Assembly: GCF_033807715.1 (NCBI RefSeq)
Contig: NC_084590.1
Location: forward strand, 8,570,327 to 8,634,326
Direction of reading: 5' to 3'
DNA length: 64,000 nucleotides
Source of the DNA: Cololabis saira
Taxonomy: Eukaryota; Chordata; Actinopteri; Beloniformes; Belonidae
Shown: positions 21,714-32,053 of the stretch, one piece after another
Layout: each line of letters begins with the position of its first letter
How positions within the stretch are numbered: the first letter of the stretch is position 1
Notes under the pieces: generated by a model
What the model was told of the DNA's origin: nothing
The model's input: the letters and a program-made list of their open reading frames with translations, nothing else
Databases searched by the model: none
Program-made: the position numbers and the translations under genes

Positions 21714-22984
21714 CATCCACACACAAAATATTTCCAAAACATTCAGTTAAAGGCTGAATATGGAGAATGAGCAGAATAGCTATATCTAGTGTTTCAAGAT
21801 CGCAGTCGCAACAACAAAAAATAATTCCAGCAGTCGGGTTGGCATGACATAAGGCAGCGTGTATGTTTTATTGTGAAAGTCTGGGTCAGAAGCAGCGTGT
21901 GTGTGGTTGTTGTCTCTTGACACTGGTGTGTTTTTAGTCCCTTATACACTGATAGTTGACTAAAGCTTTGATTCGCCTCTGCTGCAGCTCGCTGTGCACC
22001 CCAATGCGGCTTGGGAGGTATGAGACGCTGTGCCGGTAATCCGCCGACGTTGAGTGCTGTGTGTAATGACAACGGCGGCCTCCTGATGCGGATTTTGTGT
22101 CTGTGTGTAAAGCCTTGTTCACACTACACGATTTATTTTGCCCCAATCGGCTGCTCGCCGACTGGTCGGCAACTCTCCTCCCCCAAATCAGGGGGAGCTA
22201 GTCGTCCACTTGGCAAGCCTGAGTCGTTATGTGTGAACAGATCAAAGACACTCGCCAACAGCTCGCTGGCGAGTCGCAAACTTGGTCGCAGTGACGTAAA
22301 TTTTACGTATTTTTTTGATCTTTGACGCAAAGATCTGCCCCGTTGCGTCTGATTGGCTTATATGGCGTGGTGCCTCTTCCGTGGTTGGTTAGATGTCGGC
22401 ACCAAGGACTGATGGATTGGTTATGTCGGTCTGTCAATCAAGAGTCTTGAACTACGGCAAGCCGCGAGACCCAAAGTTTATTATCATGAAAAAAATATAT
22501 ATATATAGTAGTGAATGGGGAAATAAGCGTGAGGAATGTCAAGTGTGGCGTGTGGTGTGAGAATGGGTCAAATTGCGTGACTGTCACACTCAAAGCGTGA
22601 GACTTGGCAGCCCTGCATATTTATTGATATGCACAGACTAGTACACATTTAGGTCTGTAATGGAACGTGACTGTTGATATTTATAAGGGAAAAAACAAAA
22701 CAAAAAAAAAATTTGAAAAAAAAAAAAACGGCCCATAGCGCGAGGCCCCGTGCGGTCGCACAGTTCGCACCCCCCTTGCGGCGGCCCTGTACTCTTGTCT
22801 TTAAGTTATATCGATGGTATTGTTATTAGTTTGTCGACTTTACCAGAAACCTCAGGACTTTGCGGATGTTCAGACGGAAAGCCCATTCTGATCTGCTGGA
22901 GTAGCAAACAAAACAAACCTTGTTCCTTTTATCAGCAGGTGCTTTTTGTGTCAGTTAGGCTTCACTTTAGCATCAAGACAAGGT
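21714..22984. other. Mixed MITE fragments, no gene
   Basis: 22110-22300 has CTTGTTCACACTACACGA and matching 'GTGTGAAC' sequence that look like a diverged TIR element. 22725-22790 (GTGCGGTCGCACAG ... GGCGGCCCTG) resembles a hAT terminus. Boundaries cannot be set. Confidence 0.3.
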
Positions 22985-23227
22985 CTCGGCGAGACGCCTT
23001 CAAAATAAAAGCACTAAATAGCTGTCTGCTTAATACATAATAAAATAAAAGCCTGGCTTTAAAGAACGTTAATGAGTTAATAATGTAAATGGCCTTTAAA
23101 ATGAGTAGAGTATTTCTATAAATGTGTTTTATGTTTTCTCATTAACGTTCTTTAAAGCCAGGCTTTTATTTGTTATGCATTAAGCAGGCAGATATTTAGT
23201 GCTTTTATTTTGAAGGCGTCTCGCCGA
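22985..23227. repeat. Long hairpin: about 90-base arms, 64-base loop
   Basis: CTCGGCGAGACGCCTTCAAA at 22985 is mirrored by TTTGAAGGCGTCTCGCCGAG ending at 23227. The arms meet at GAACGTTAATGAG and CTCATTAACGTTC. Only a handful of mismatches. Confidence 0.9.
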
Positions 23228-24566
23228 GTGAGGAAAAACAGCAGATTTTTTTTTCCATTAAAATGTTATCTCGTTAATTCAGAAAAACAGAGCAATTTGT
23301 TTTTTCTCAAGTGAATGTAATGCATTTCCGTAGGAAAGTTTTCATGACTAAACTGAAATTTAGGCTTCGGCCTTTTGGGCGTTGGTTTAAAAAAATACAC
23401 ATACATGAAAAGAAAAGCATCTCTGTATCAAACACGAACCTGTTTGACAACAGAGAAATTTAATTTTACATTACGTTATCAGACTCAAAGTCAAAGACAA
23501 ATTGATGACGCATTTTAACAAAGAAACTGACACGAGGTGAGAAAGTTTTAACTTTTGAATCGAAATAAACCTGACAATTAAGAAACACTTACCATCTTTG
23601 CTGTTTTAAGGTGGAAAAAAGACAAGTAGATAAAAGTTTCTTACGCAGACAGACGTTAAAGCGTCTCTATGGCAACTGTGATGGAACCGTTGGGCGGAGA
23701 TATTTATACTCGCCCAACAACCGGAAGTTCGTTCTTTCACCTGATTGGTCGCTGTTTCTTTGCCGTTAATTGCATTACGTTAGTTACACGTTAGTTACGT
23801 TATAGTTGGTTACATTTACACTGCTCTAACAAACAGCTTCCTAGTTCCCTGGTTGCTGCAGCATGAAACAAAGAGACACATTGTTGATTTATAATATCTT
23901 TCGTCTTAAGTTGTTGCCGTATTTAAACCCACACAGCCTTTCATCTGTTAACAGTTTAACAGTTAAGTCTAGTTTTACAACTAAACACACTTCCGGTTAC
24001 AGGCTTCAAAATAAAATACCTACAAATACATAAATTATCAGATTTCCTAATTTTACATGTTAAAATATGTGGTATATATCTGAGAATGTTTATACATCCT
24101 TTTCTCTCGAACTTAGTCATAAAAATGTTTTACTCCGTTTCCAGAAGCTAATGTGACGATGCAGTCGACGCGGAAAAAAAATGTTCCTTCTTATCGTTAA
24201 AATAAGAATATTCTGCCATCTAATGACGAAAAATAGTTGAATGGAGAACTCCACTTTTTGTTGTCCTTTAAGATTGACTCTGATGACGGTTCCTTAGTCT
24301 CTTGTTAGGCTCAATACTTATTATATACTTATATATTGTATGCATTTTTTGATTTGTTGAATTGACTAGGTAATGTTTAAATGTGCAATGCTGATTTATT
24401 GACTGTGATTTTTTATTATTTTTTTCTTTCTGTACAGTCTCTCACCCTCTGCTTGTCATTGGCAGGTCTTGCTGTTCAGGTCATGTGACCTCCTACCTGC
24501 TCACACTGAGCAGCTGTCTGCAATTATTTAACTGTGAATTGAGCTGTCTGACAAACATTTCACTTC
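23228..24566. other. Unassigned sequence
   Basis: No gene recognised. CpG-containing stretches near 23640-23720 show no donor site or reading frame to support an exon. Confidence 0.25.
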
Positions 24567-24605
24567 TGTCCTGACGAAGGCCAGTTTGGCTGAAACGCGT
24601 AGACA
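24567..24605 (+). ncRNA. Hammerhead-like motif 4 (most complete)
   Basis: TGTC (24567-24570) pairs with GACA (24602-24605) as stem I. CTGACGA follows, then stem II AG(G)CCA / TGGCT around GTT with one bulged G. GAAACGCGTA follows, where ACGCGT is self-complementary (stem III) and A is the cleavage-position base. All core bases expected of CUGANGA and GAAA are present. An AATAAA lies about 40 bases downstream. Confidence 0.5.
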
Positions 24606-24767
24606 CGCTTTTAATAGATTAGTCATGCACCAATAAAGGCATTTTAATTAATCTTACCCTCACGAGTGCCTCAGTTCTCTGTCTACCACGAAAAATAGTA
24701 TTTGTGTTTTATCATTGTGACTGTGGCAAAACTGTAGCTCAAGCTGAAGGAACGTAGCAAAGTGAGA

Positions 24768-25375
24768 CAAATATGCCCCTTTTGCACTAGTACCACCTCA
24801 GCTCGGTTCTACCCGTTTTGCCCTTTTGCACTAGGGCTGAGGCGGGTAGAGCCGCTCCAAGCCGATACTTTTTTCTGTAACCATTTCAGCAAAGTTCTAT
24901 ACGGGGCTGAGCAGGGACTATTTCCGACGTCACCACCCTCCGCGCCAGTGATTGGTCGGGGGGCGGGGACGTCACTACCCTCCGCGCCTCTGATTGGTCG
25001 GGGGGCGGGGCCGGCAGACGTTTGAATCAGGAAGCGGGAGTCAGAGTGAGAGCGACTCGCGGCGATTTTATTATAAAGCGCAAAACGTCTGTTTGGTGAT
25101 CCAACTCTGAGGTGCAGATGTTCATAAACCTGGTGACTGACGAGAGAATTAAAAAAGGGATGTAGACGGGCTGTTTTACTCTCAGCCGCTCGCGGCTCCA
25201 GCTGATTTCTCATCAGCGCCGACATGAACAAAGCGGTTGCGCAATCGAGTACGTCACAGCAGCTTCACCCCAACCTGCCCACTTCTCACCTGGCTGTGGA
25301 AAAACACACGGGTGGAGCCGCGTCGAGCCGCGCCGAGCCGAGCCGGGCTGAAGCGGGACTAGTGGAAAAGTGCCA
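24768..25375. mobile_element. MITE with 'TTTTGCACTAGTACC' inverted ends
   Basis: Left CCCTTTTGCACTAGTACC ... CAGCTCGG; right GAGCCGGGCTGAAGCGGGAC ... TAGTGGAAAAGTGCC. These are imperfect inverted repeats about 40 bases long. The interior has repeated GATTGGTCGGGGGGCGGGG and no transposase. Confidence 0.6.
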
Positions 25376-25585
25376 TAAATGCCACAAAGGAGGGTCCTTT
25401 GTCTTTATTCAGTCTATTTGTGCTTTTCAGCTTTGTGATCAGCAAACATGTTCGTAATTTATAAGGAAAAGTCACGTAAGTTGTGTCTTTAATCTTAAAA
25501 CAAGTTTACCTTTACTGCCATGCTTGTATCTAGAGTCAATTTAATTGATTTTATAACCTCAGCAGAGCTTTTCTGCATCAGCACT

Positions 25586-25830
25586 GGGCCAGGATTTTCT
25601 CCAGCTAAATGCAGAAAAGACAGAGGTGAACATTTTTGGCCCTAAAAATGAAAGGGAAAAGAACAGCGCTCACCTTGGCTCCATGTCATTGACAGCTACA
25701 AATCAAGCCAAAAATCTTGGTGTAATTATTGACTCAGACCTGAACTTCAACAGCCATCTAAAGTTTATCACTAAATCTAAACCACCTGAAAACATGGCTA
25801 GAATTAAAGGGTTTGTAGGAGCCATTTGTT
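25586..25830 (+). pseudogene. L2-type LINE reverse transcriptase, C-terminal fragment
   Basis: The plus strand reads DFLQLNAEKTEVNIFGPKN, then LTATNQAKNLGVIIDSDLNF and HLKFITK. This is the segment after the YADD motif in L2/CR1 reverse transcriptases ('LQLN..KTE' and 'LGV..D..L.F'). Both ends are lost. Confidence 0.75.
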
Positions 25831-26064
25831 ATGTTGTGCAGGTATTTGCTTTTCCACTAGGGTGCAGTATGACTTCAGTTACTTTCTTTTACCCCAACCC
25901 TTGCCCCAGCTGCTGTTGATCAGAAATGTTGATTAGTTTCCTTTTTATTCACTCTGGAGTCGAGTCAAGAACAAACCGTCCCAAACCACCAACAGGTGAC
26001 AAGTTTTGTTTTTTGAGTAGTCATCACCACAGTTCAGTAAGTATGACAGTGTAATTAAATTACA

Positions 26065-26695
26065 CCCCGATGCCATAAAAGAACAGCAGAAATCTGGAAA
26101 AAGACCTCTTGTCTCGCTCCTCTCAAACAGAAGCCAGAATAATATCATCAAAGCTTTGGCCACTTCAGTAAGACGCATCATCCACACAGAAATCCAAGAG
26201 AGTGAAATCTTTTCCATATTGATAGATGAAACCACAGATGTGTCGCACACCGAGCAGGTTTCGGTTGTAATCAGGTTCATACACAACCTGGAAATCAAAG
26301 AGCACTTCCTTCAGGTGTGTAATGTGCAGTCAACAAGTGGAGAGGCTCTTGAAAAGGTAGTGATGCCTTTTCTGGAAGAAAATGACCTGAAGATAGAAAA
26401 CATCAGGGGTCAAGGTTATGATGGGGCTGCAAACATGAGTGGCTGCTTTCAGGGACTTCAGTCAAGAATCCAAAGAAGAAATCCGAAGGCCTTGTATGTG
26501 CCCTGTCAGGCACTTTGTCTTAATCTGGTGTTGGTGAAGTGTGCAAAGTCCAACATGTGTTTTGTCAGTTTTTTCATCTTGGTTGAAAAACGTTACTGTT
26601 TTGTTGTCAACTCATCTAAACGGCACTCTGCATTTATTGAAATGCAGAAGAGTTTGTGCTCTGATCAGCTTCCACGGGAGCTGCAGAAGCTGTCG
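26065..26695 (+). pseudogene. hAT transposase fragment (ZMYM1-like), cut by Helitron-like sequence
   Basis: Open for about 210 codons. It starts HPDAIKEQQKSGKRPLVSLL, then IFSILIDETTDVSHTEQVS (region of the first catalytic Asp), EHFLQVCNVQSTSGEALEKV, then IRGQGYDGAANMSG and a YVPCQALCLNLVLV segment. It stops abruptly at 26695, where a Helitron-like tail begins. The His of the usual C-x-H-x-LNL is replaced (CQALCLNL). N-terminal zinc finger and C-terminal hATC region are absent. Same superfamily as the remnant at 1871-4128 but on the opposite strand. Confidence 0.8.
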
Positions 26696-26815
26696 CCATT
26701 AGGCCACGCCCATTAATGCAAACCATTAAATATCAAATTTTTCGCCAGGCCTGGCTTGCGTTCCAAATTTGGTGACTTTTGTGACACGTTTAGGGGGAAA
26801 AAGGCCCTCATTTCG
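26696..26815 (+). mobile_element. Helitron-like 3' fragment
   Basis: CCATTAGGCCACGCCCATTA, GCCAGGCCTGGCTTGCG and GGCCCTCATTTCG match the distal block of the copies at 5431 and 36257. It fuses directly to the hAT coding fragment. Confidence 0.6.
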
Positions 26816-27618
26816 TTGGAAGAAGGGCATTTAGGTTTGAGGTCCTGTAAAAGGTCCTGTAAAGTGTTTGAAATTCCTCAGGTTAACCTCCTGTAAAATC
26901 TGTGTATTTTTTATTTACATTTTTTCCCCCTTTTCTTTTCGTCAGCATTATCTTGTGTATTTTCATTAACATTTTTCTTTTCCCCTTTTTCCATTAGTAA
27001 AAAAGTTTATTTTTTTTCTTAATTTTATGTTATCTTCTAGAAATAGAAATAGATAGAAATAAATATTTGTGGAAGAGTGGTTATGGGACTACTGGACTGT
27101 GATAGGCTGAGTAGTGTCTTTGTGTGAACACTTATGACCATCAACAGTTTTCACTCAGCTGGTTACGCTGGTGAACTCCATACAAACTAGCTGGATGCTG
27201 TCCTTGCAACAGTGCTAGATTTGTTGTTGCACAGCTACCTGTCTTTTATGAAAGATTGTGTTTTATATGTATATATGTTACGGTTAAAATAGCTTGAGGC
27301 CGGATTGAGGCAGGATTTATGAAAAAAATCCGTATACATTTTAAGTTTTCTAGTAATAATGTCAGATGAAGCGTTCCAAACCAAAAAGAATGTTTCCTCT
27401 AGTGTATCTCTCCGTTGCCTTGAACAGGCTGTGTGCTGCAAAATGTGCTGCAATTCGGGGCCAAATTTCCCGCGCTGGGCTGCGGATGTGACGTCACATG
27501 ACGCTGCATGCGCGTTCTCCCGTGCCGGCTTCACTGTTGGCTGCAGTACCCCCAACGGCCGTCGTGGTGAATGGTGGTGCTAGAGAGTCTCATTTCTTAA
27601 AAGGAGCCTCATGCTCCT
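26816..27618. other. Unassigned sequence
   Basis: T-rich then mixed sequence with no recognised gene or element end. Confidence 0.25.
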
Positions 27619-27622
27619 TTAA

Positions 27623-28560
27623 TGTAGAAAAACGGCTATTTTGCAAAATAGCCGGCTAATGTGAAAAATAACCGTCAGGGCGGCTAATGTAGAAAAACGG
27701 TTATTTTGCAAAGTACATACATTTTTAAGCTCATGGTGCGCGGACTTCACATTTTTAATCATCTCTCCAGTCTCGATGCTCCGGTCAGCTCGAGACAATT
27801 GTCTCGAGCTGATCGTGGCATGCCGCGGCAATTAAAGCAATTATTCTGAGTCCAAATCCCATGCAGTATATTCCTCAATTGAGTATTCCAAAACGAATAA
27901 TGCAAACTACAGATCACGTCATTGGCACCCCAGAATAGAGCGTTGCCACCGAGGTGGCAAAGCGCAGTGGAGTGCGCTCACCTCTACCAGCCTTATAGGT
28001 CTGGGAAATGTACTCGCAAATATCCAGTGTGACAGGCTTTGTGAGGAAATATCTATTCTTCTCTTTGCACCTCCAAAACAGACTAACAGTTGTTGCGTCT
28101 CTCTCAAGAAGGTGAAGCTCCTAAACTCGAATTGCACAAACCCGAAGCGCGCGCATGATGAGATGAGGTCTCTCCTCCTCCTCCATTTGCACAAATTGAT
28201 GAAACTGAAACAAACTAAGCAAACGTAATTCATTTGGTAGATAGAGTCCAGTTACTACAGAATAGCCTACAGTTCAGTTGAATGGATGAAATTTGCGCTT
28301 CAAACCAGTCACTTACAGTCTCCAATCAGGTCAGTTGGTGCGTAGCAGCCAATGGAAGAAGCCCATTTGCTGCACATGCTTGTTGCTGACAAGGCTGTTT
28401 ATGGCTGTTGAAGAAGAATAACGTCACACTCCCCGGAAAAAAGTGTGGGGTCTGACACATCCACAGCATTAACCGACTACTGCCGTTTTTCTACATTAGC
28501 CGCCCTGACGGTTATTTTGCACATTAGCCGGCTATTTTGCAAAATAGCTGTTTTTCTACA
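27623..28560. mobile_element. TTAA-flanked element with about 80-bp inverted ends
   Basis: Flanked by TTAA at 27619-27622 and 28561-28564. Ends begin TGTAGAAAAACGGCTATTTT. The inverted ends run about 75-80 bases and themselves contain a palindrome (GGCTATTTTGCAAAATAGCC) and a second TGTAGAAAAACGG. TTAA targets are typical of piggyBac-group elements, but no transposase is present. The interior holds a 28-base perfect palindrome at 27785-27812. Confidence 0.75.
27785..27812. repeat. Perfect 28-bp palindrome
   Basis: TCAGCTCGAGACAA followed by its exact reverse complement, no loop. Confidence 0.95.
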
Positions 28561-28564
28561 TTAA

Positions 28565-29121
28565 CCGTAACATGTGTATGTATAAAGTAGGATACATTTA
28601 AAATTAAGGTGTAATGTATCTTATGATATTAAAGAATTTATATATAAAATACTATATATAAAAAGACTATCATATGCTGTAACAATGCACCTTTCAATAA
28701 CCATGTCTACCTCATACTGCTGCAACTTGCAATAAACATGATTCTGATTTTAATTCTTCTGATATATCTGAATGTGTGCGTGTGCCATTTGTAGAGGCTT
28801 TAGTCCTCGGGCAGGTTAGAGGCCCGGCCTGTCGCTCTATACTGTAATTTATCCCCCCAATCTCTCTACCTGTTTCCTGTCTACTTACTTTCTCAATAAA
28901 GGCCACTAGTGCCACAAAAGCCGTTAGAAAAAAAAGAAAAGTAAAAGAGGAGACTGCCAACAAACCCTTCACCCCTGGTGAAGAGGAGGTATACTTCCCT
29001 CTGGCTCCATCTGGTGGACAAAGGCTTTAATTGCAATCAATTGATACAAATAGTCAATAGTCAAATAATCAATTGATACAAATAGTAAATACCGGTAGTG
29101 TTTTTTTGCACACAGAATAAT
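28565..29121. other. Unassigned sequence
   Basis: AT-rich; CTCAATAAAGGCC near 28892 resembles a repeat tail. No gene. Confidence 0.25.
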
Positions 29122-29137
29122 ATAGTATATATATATA

Positions 29138-29173
<36 letters not shown>

Positions 29174-29185
29174 TAGTATAATATA

Positions 29186-29251
<66 letters not shown>

Positions 29252-29253
29252 TA
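29122..29253. repeat. (TA)n microsatellite with inverted flanks
   Basis: Two TA runs around GTTTAGTATAATATAG. The right flank carries CTATATTATACTAAAC, so the locus folds back. Confidence 0.9.
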
Positions 29254-29504
29254 TATTATACTAAACTTACAATTACAATAATAAAAGGACAACCAATATA
29301 GGCTGAATCTCAATTCTCCCCCTACTTTTCTTCACTCCCCCTTCTTTTCTTCCCTACCCCCTAAAAAAGAAGGGGGAGATTTTAGGGCACTTGAAATCTA
29401 GGGCACTTGGCCCAGGTGCCTGTCCCAATACTCCCCCTACCCCTGTTAAGAAATTTGACTCGACGTGTTCGGGATTTCTGCCTGACTGCCGGCTCCGGAG
29501 CTGA

Positions 29505-29611
29505 TTATGGTTCCGCGTTAAATCGACGCAGAGCCTATGGCGTAGGGTACGGCGCGCGTCGCCCCGTAACCTACGCCGTAGGCTCTGCGTCGATTTAACG
29601 CGGAACCATAA
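29505..29611. mobile_element. Short foldback MITE
   Basis: TTATGGTTCCGCGTTAAATC and its continuation (about 41 bases) are mirrored at the right with one mismatch; about 25-base loop. Same family as 34911-35023, 41705-41833 and 5973-6484. Confidence 0.85.
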
Positions 29612-29794
29612 AACAGCTCCGCTATCTTCACTTCAGCTTTATCTGAAAGTGTGTAAATTACCCAGATAACAGCTTTGTGGTTTCTGAAAACTATTATATC
29701 AGAAACATCCAAAACAAATATGACGAGTCACAGGATTATTTCTCTCTATTTCCCACAAAAAAATGCTTGCTCCCTTGGTCACAATCTGAGACGA

Positions 29795-29980
29795 GTAGCC
29801 TACGGTGTAGCTTACGTAGCCTACGGCGTAGGTTACGTAGCCTACGGCGTAGCTTACGTAGCCTACGGCGTAGCTTACGTAGCCTACGGCGTAGGTTACG
29901 TAGCCTACCGCGTAGCTTACGTAGCCTACGACGTAGGTTACGTAGCCTACGGCGTAGCTTACGTAGCCTACGGCGTAACC
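29795..29980. repeat. 21-bp tandem array with palindromic units
   Basis: CCTACGGCGTAGCTTACGTAG and close variants (GGTTACGTAG alternating with GCTTACGTAG) repeat about 8.5 times. Unit cores CTACGCCGTAG and TACGTA are self-complementary, so the array can cruciform. The Val-Ala-Tyr and Arg-Leu frames across it are artefacts. Confidence 0.9.
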
Positions 29981-30420
29981 TAACAGCCTTTACTCCGGCG
30001 CGATCTTCGCAAACAACGGAACAAAAAAGGGATTATGTACATTCACTGAGTGAATATTATGAAAGTAAAATATGTATTTCTCGCTAGAAATGTAATCAAA
30101 ACGCATTTTTATGCAGAAACTAACTCAAAATATTGATTTTATTCACTAAAAAATAAAAAAATGTCCGCCATGTTTTTTTTTTGGATTCAGTCCGCAAATG
30201 ACGACGAAAAGCATTCTGTGAAATTTTTATACCCCCTCGCTCGCGAAGTCAGCATCTGAAATCACTCGATCCGTAGGGGCTATTCTCAGCCCCGAGCCCT
30301 CGTTATGCCCCCTCCCCCTAGGTGAAAAGAGGAATTGGGACACCACTACCCTCACGGGAACGCGCAAAATTTAAGGGGAGGGATCAAAACGAGGGCGAGG
30401 GGGAGTATTGGGACGCACCC

Positions 30421-30726
30421 ATAATATCATATACACTGAAATAATAAATAAACAAGCAACAAACAACACACACTGAACTAATAAACAACAATAAACAAAT
30501 GATCTTCTTCAAAATTAAACAAATAAATTTAAGAAAAAAAGAAATTCGAGAAAATACCGTTTTCAGCGGGAAGGATATCCCACAGAAAACCACAGATCTA
30601 CGTCATCGACTCGTGACCGGAGACTCTACCACCTTGAATAAATAAAATCATTGAGGGTTCTACAAGTCGCATTACTTTTTTTTTTTTTATTTGCATTTTT
30701 TAGAAAATAAAAGGACAACAACAAAT
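30421..30726. other. Unassigned AT-rich sequence
   Basis: No gene or repeat structure seen. Confidence 0.25.
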
Positions 30727-31443
30727 TGGCTGACAAGGGCCAAACGCACTGCAACGGCCTGATGCGTCTCAGTTAAGGAAAACGGCTTCAAGTACAGAAA
30801 CCATTCAAATTCACAAACTCAAAACGAGGTACAAAAAGAGGAACGTGGTGCAAATGAAAAAACGTGCTGCAAGAAACAAAGAAAAATGCAGTATCATCAA
30901 ACGCGCTGCAAATAGAGAAACGATGCAAAGCACAAAACGATATAAAACAAGAAACCAAGAGACCGAACAGCTGACTGAACCACAGTGTTTACGTCCATGG
31001 TTTAAACATACAGCGGGAACGGTAATGTGATATAATGTGGTTTATATCACTGTACAACGCTGTACATTACGAGACGTTTCTTTATTATATTTTAACGTTA
31101 CAGTCAGCTGTTCGGTCTCTCTCTACATCCCGTGTGTCTGTCCATTGAGCTGTTACGCTGAGAGCGCCCCCTGCAGGTTTGGTAACCGGTTATGAAGCGT
31201 TCTTCTTTTGAAGATGGTTTCTTGTTTTATATCGTTTTGTGCTTTGCATCGTTTCTCTATTTGAAGCGTTTAATGATGCTGCATTTGTCTTTGTTTTTTG
31301 CAGCACGTTTTTTCATTTGCACCACGTTCCTCTTTTTGTACCTCGTTTTGAGTTTGTGAATTTAAATGGTTTCTGTACTTGAAGCCGTTTTCCTTAACTG
31401 AGACGCATTAGGCCGTTGCAGTGCGTTTGGCCCTTGTCGGCCA
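30727..31443. repeat. Large inverted repeat, arms about 230 bp
   Basis: The left arm from TGGCTGACAAGGGCCAAACG to about 30957 is mirrored from about 31213 to 31443 (GCGTTTGGCCCTTGTCGGCC). A second inner pair, GAGACCGAACAGCTGACT (30959-30976) and AGTCAGCTGTTCGGTCTC (31103-31120), is followed by about 92 unpaired bases on the right. No coding capacity. Looks like a foldback transposon. Confidence 0.85.
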
Positions 31444-32053
31444 CCGTAGAAAACCCCACCGACAAGGATCCCGACAGCAATCCTTCCATCATGGTAAAAT
31501 TATTGTGATAATTTACTTTAATGATCTTTACCGATTTGGTGTGGTTTACATTACTTTAATAATTTTTTACTGATTTCCTTTTGATTATCTATTCATTGAT
31601 TTTCACACCTTAAAAGGTGTAAAAAGAGGGAATTGTTAGGAATAAATCTATTTCGGCCTTTGCAGGACTTAGAGAGAAGTAGAATATAGATTCAAAAGGC
31701 CCAAACATCATTTGTGTGTTGTGACCTTGCTCACACTCTTATGCAAGCAAAGCCTATATCAAATGTAGGTATCATACAGGCTTACATCGTGTAGAAGACG
31801 AAGAGAGCCAAGTGAAACCAATCAAGGCTCCAACAAGGGGGGGTCTAAATCTAAACCATGGTTCCTTCCCATCAGTTTAGCCAATTCTATTCTTGATGTG
31901 GTAAATTTACTTTGAATCTCCAATAAGAAAAACTTTAATTGAGAGAAGTTGTTTGTCTTTACTTCTAGCTAAGTGCCTTCTTTCTAATATCAACATTATC
32001 CACTGCAGCAGGTTTTCTAAAATCTTGGTTGAGATCAAAAAGCCTCTTTTTTA
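31444..32053. other. Unassigned sequence
   Basis: No gene recognised. Confidence 0.25.

Larger units (their letters stand above)
29300..30420. mobile_element. Probable TIR element carrying two other repeats
   Basis: A left CT-rich end with CCCAATACTCCCCCTA near 29432, and a right end with GGGGGAGTATTGGGACGCAC near 30400, are inverted to each other. Between them lie a foldback MITE and a 21-bp tandem array. No transposase seen; boundaries approximate. Confidence 0.45.

Noticed and set aside
29795..29980. CRISPR array
   Set aside because: Units are directly adjacent with no unique spacers, and the host is a vertebrate.
29675..30087. VAYG-repeat and Leu-Arg-repeat frames
   Set aside because: Translation of the 21-bp palindromic array.
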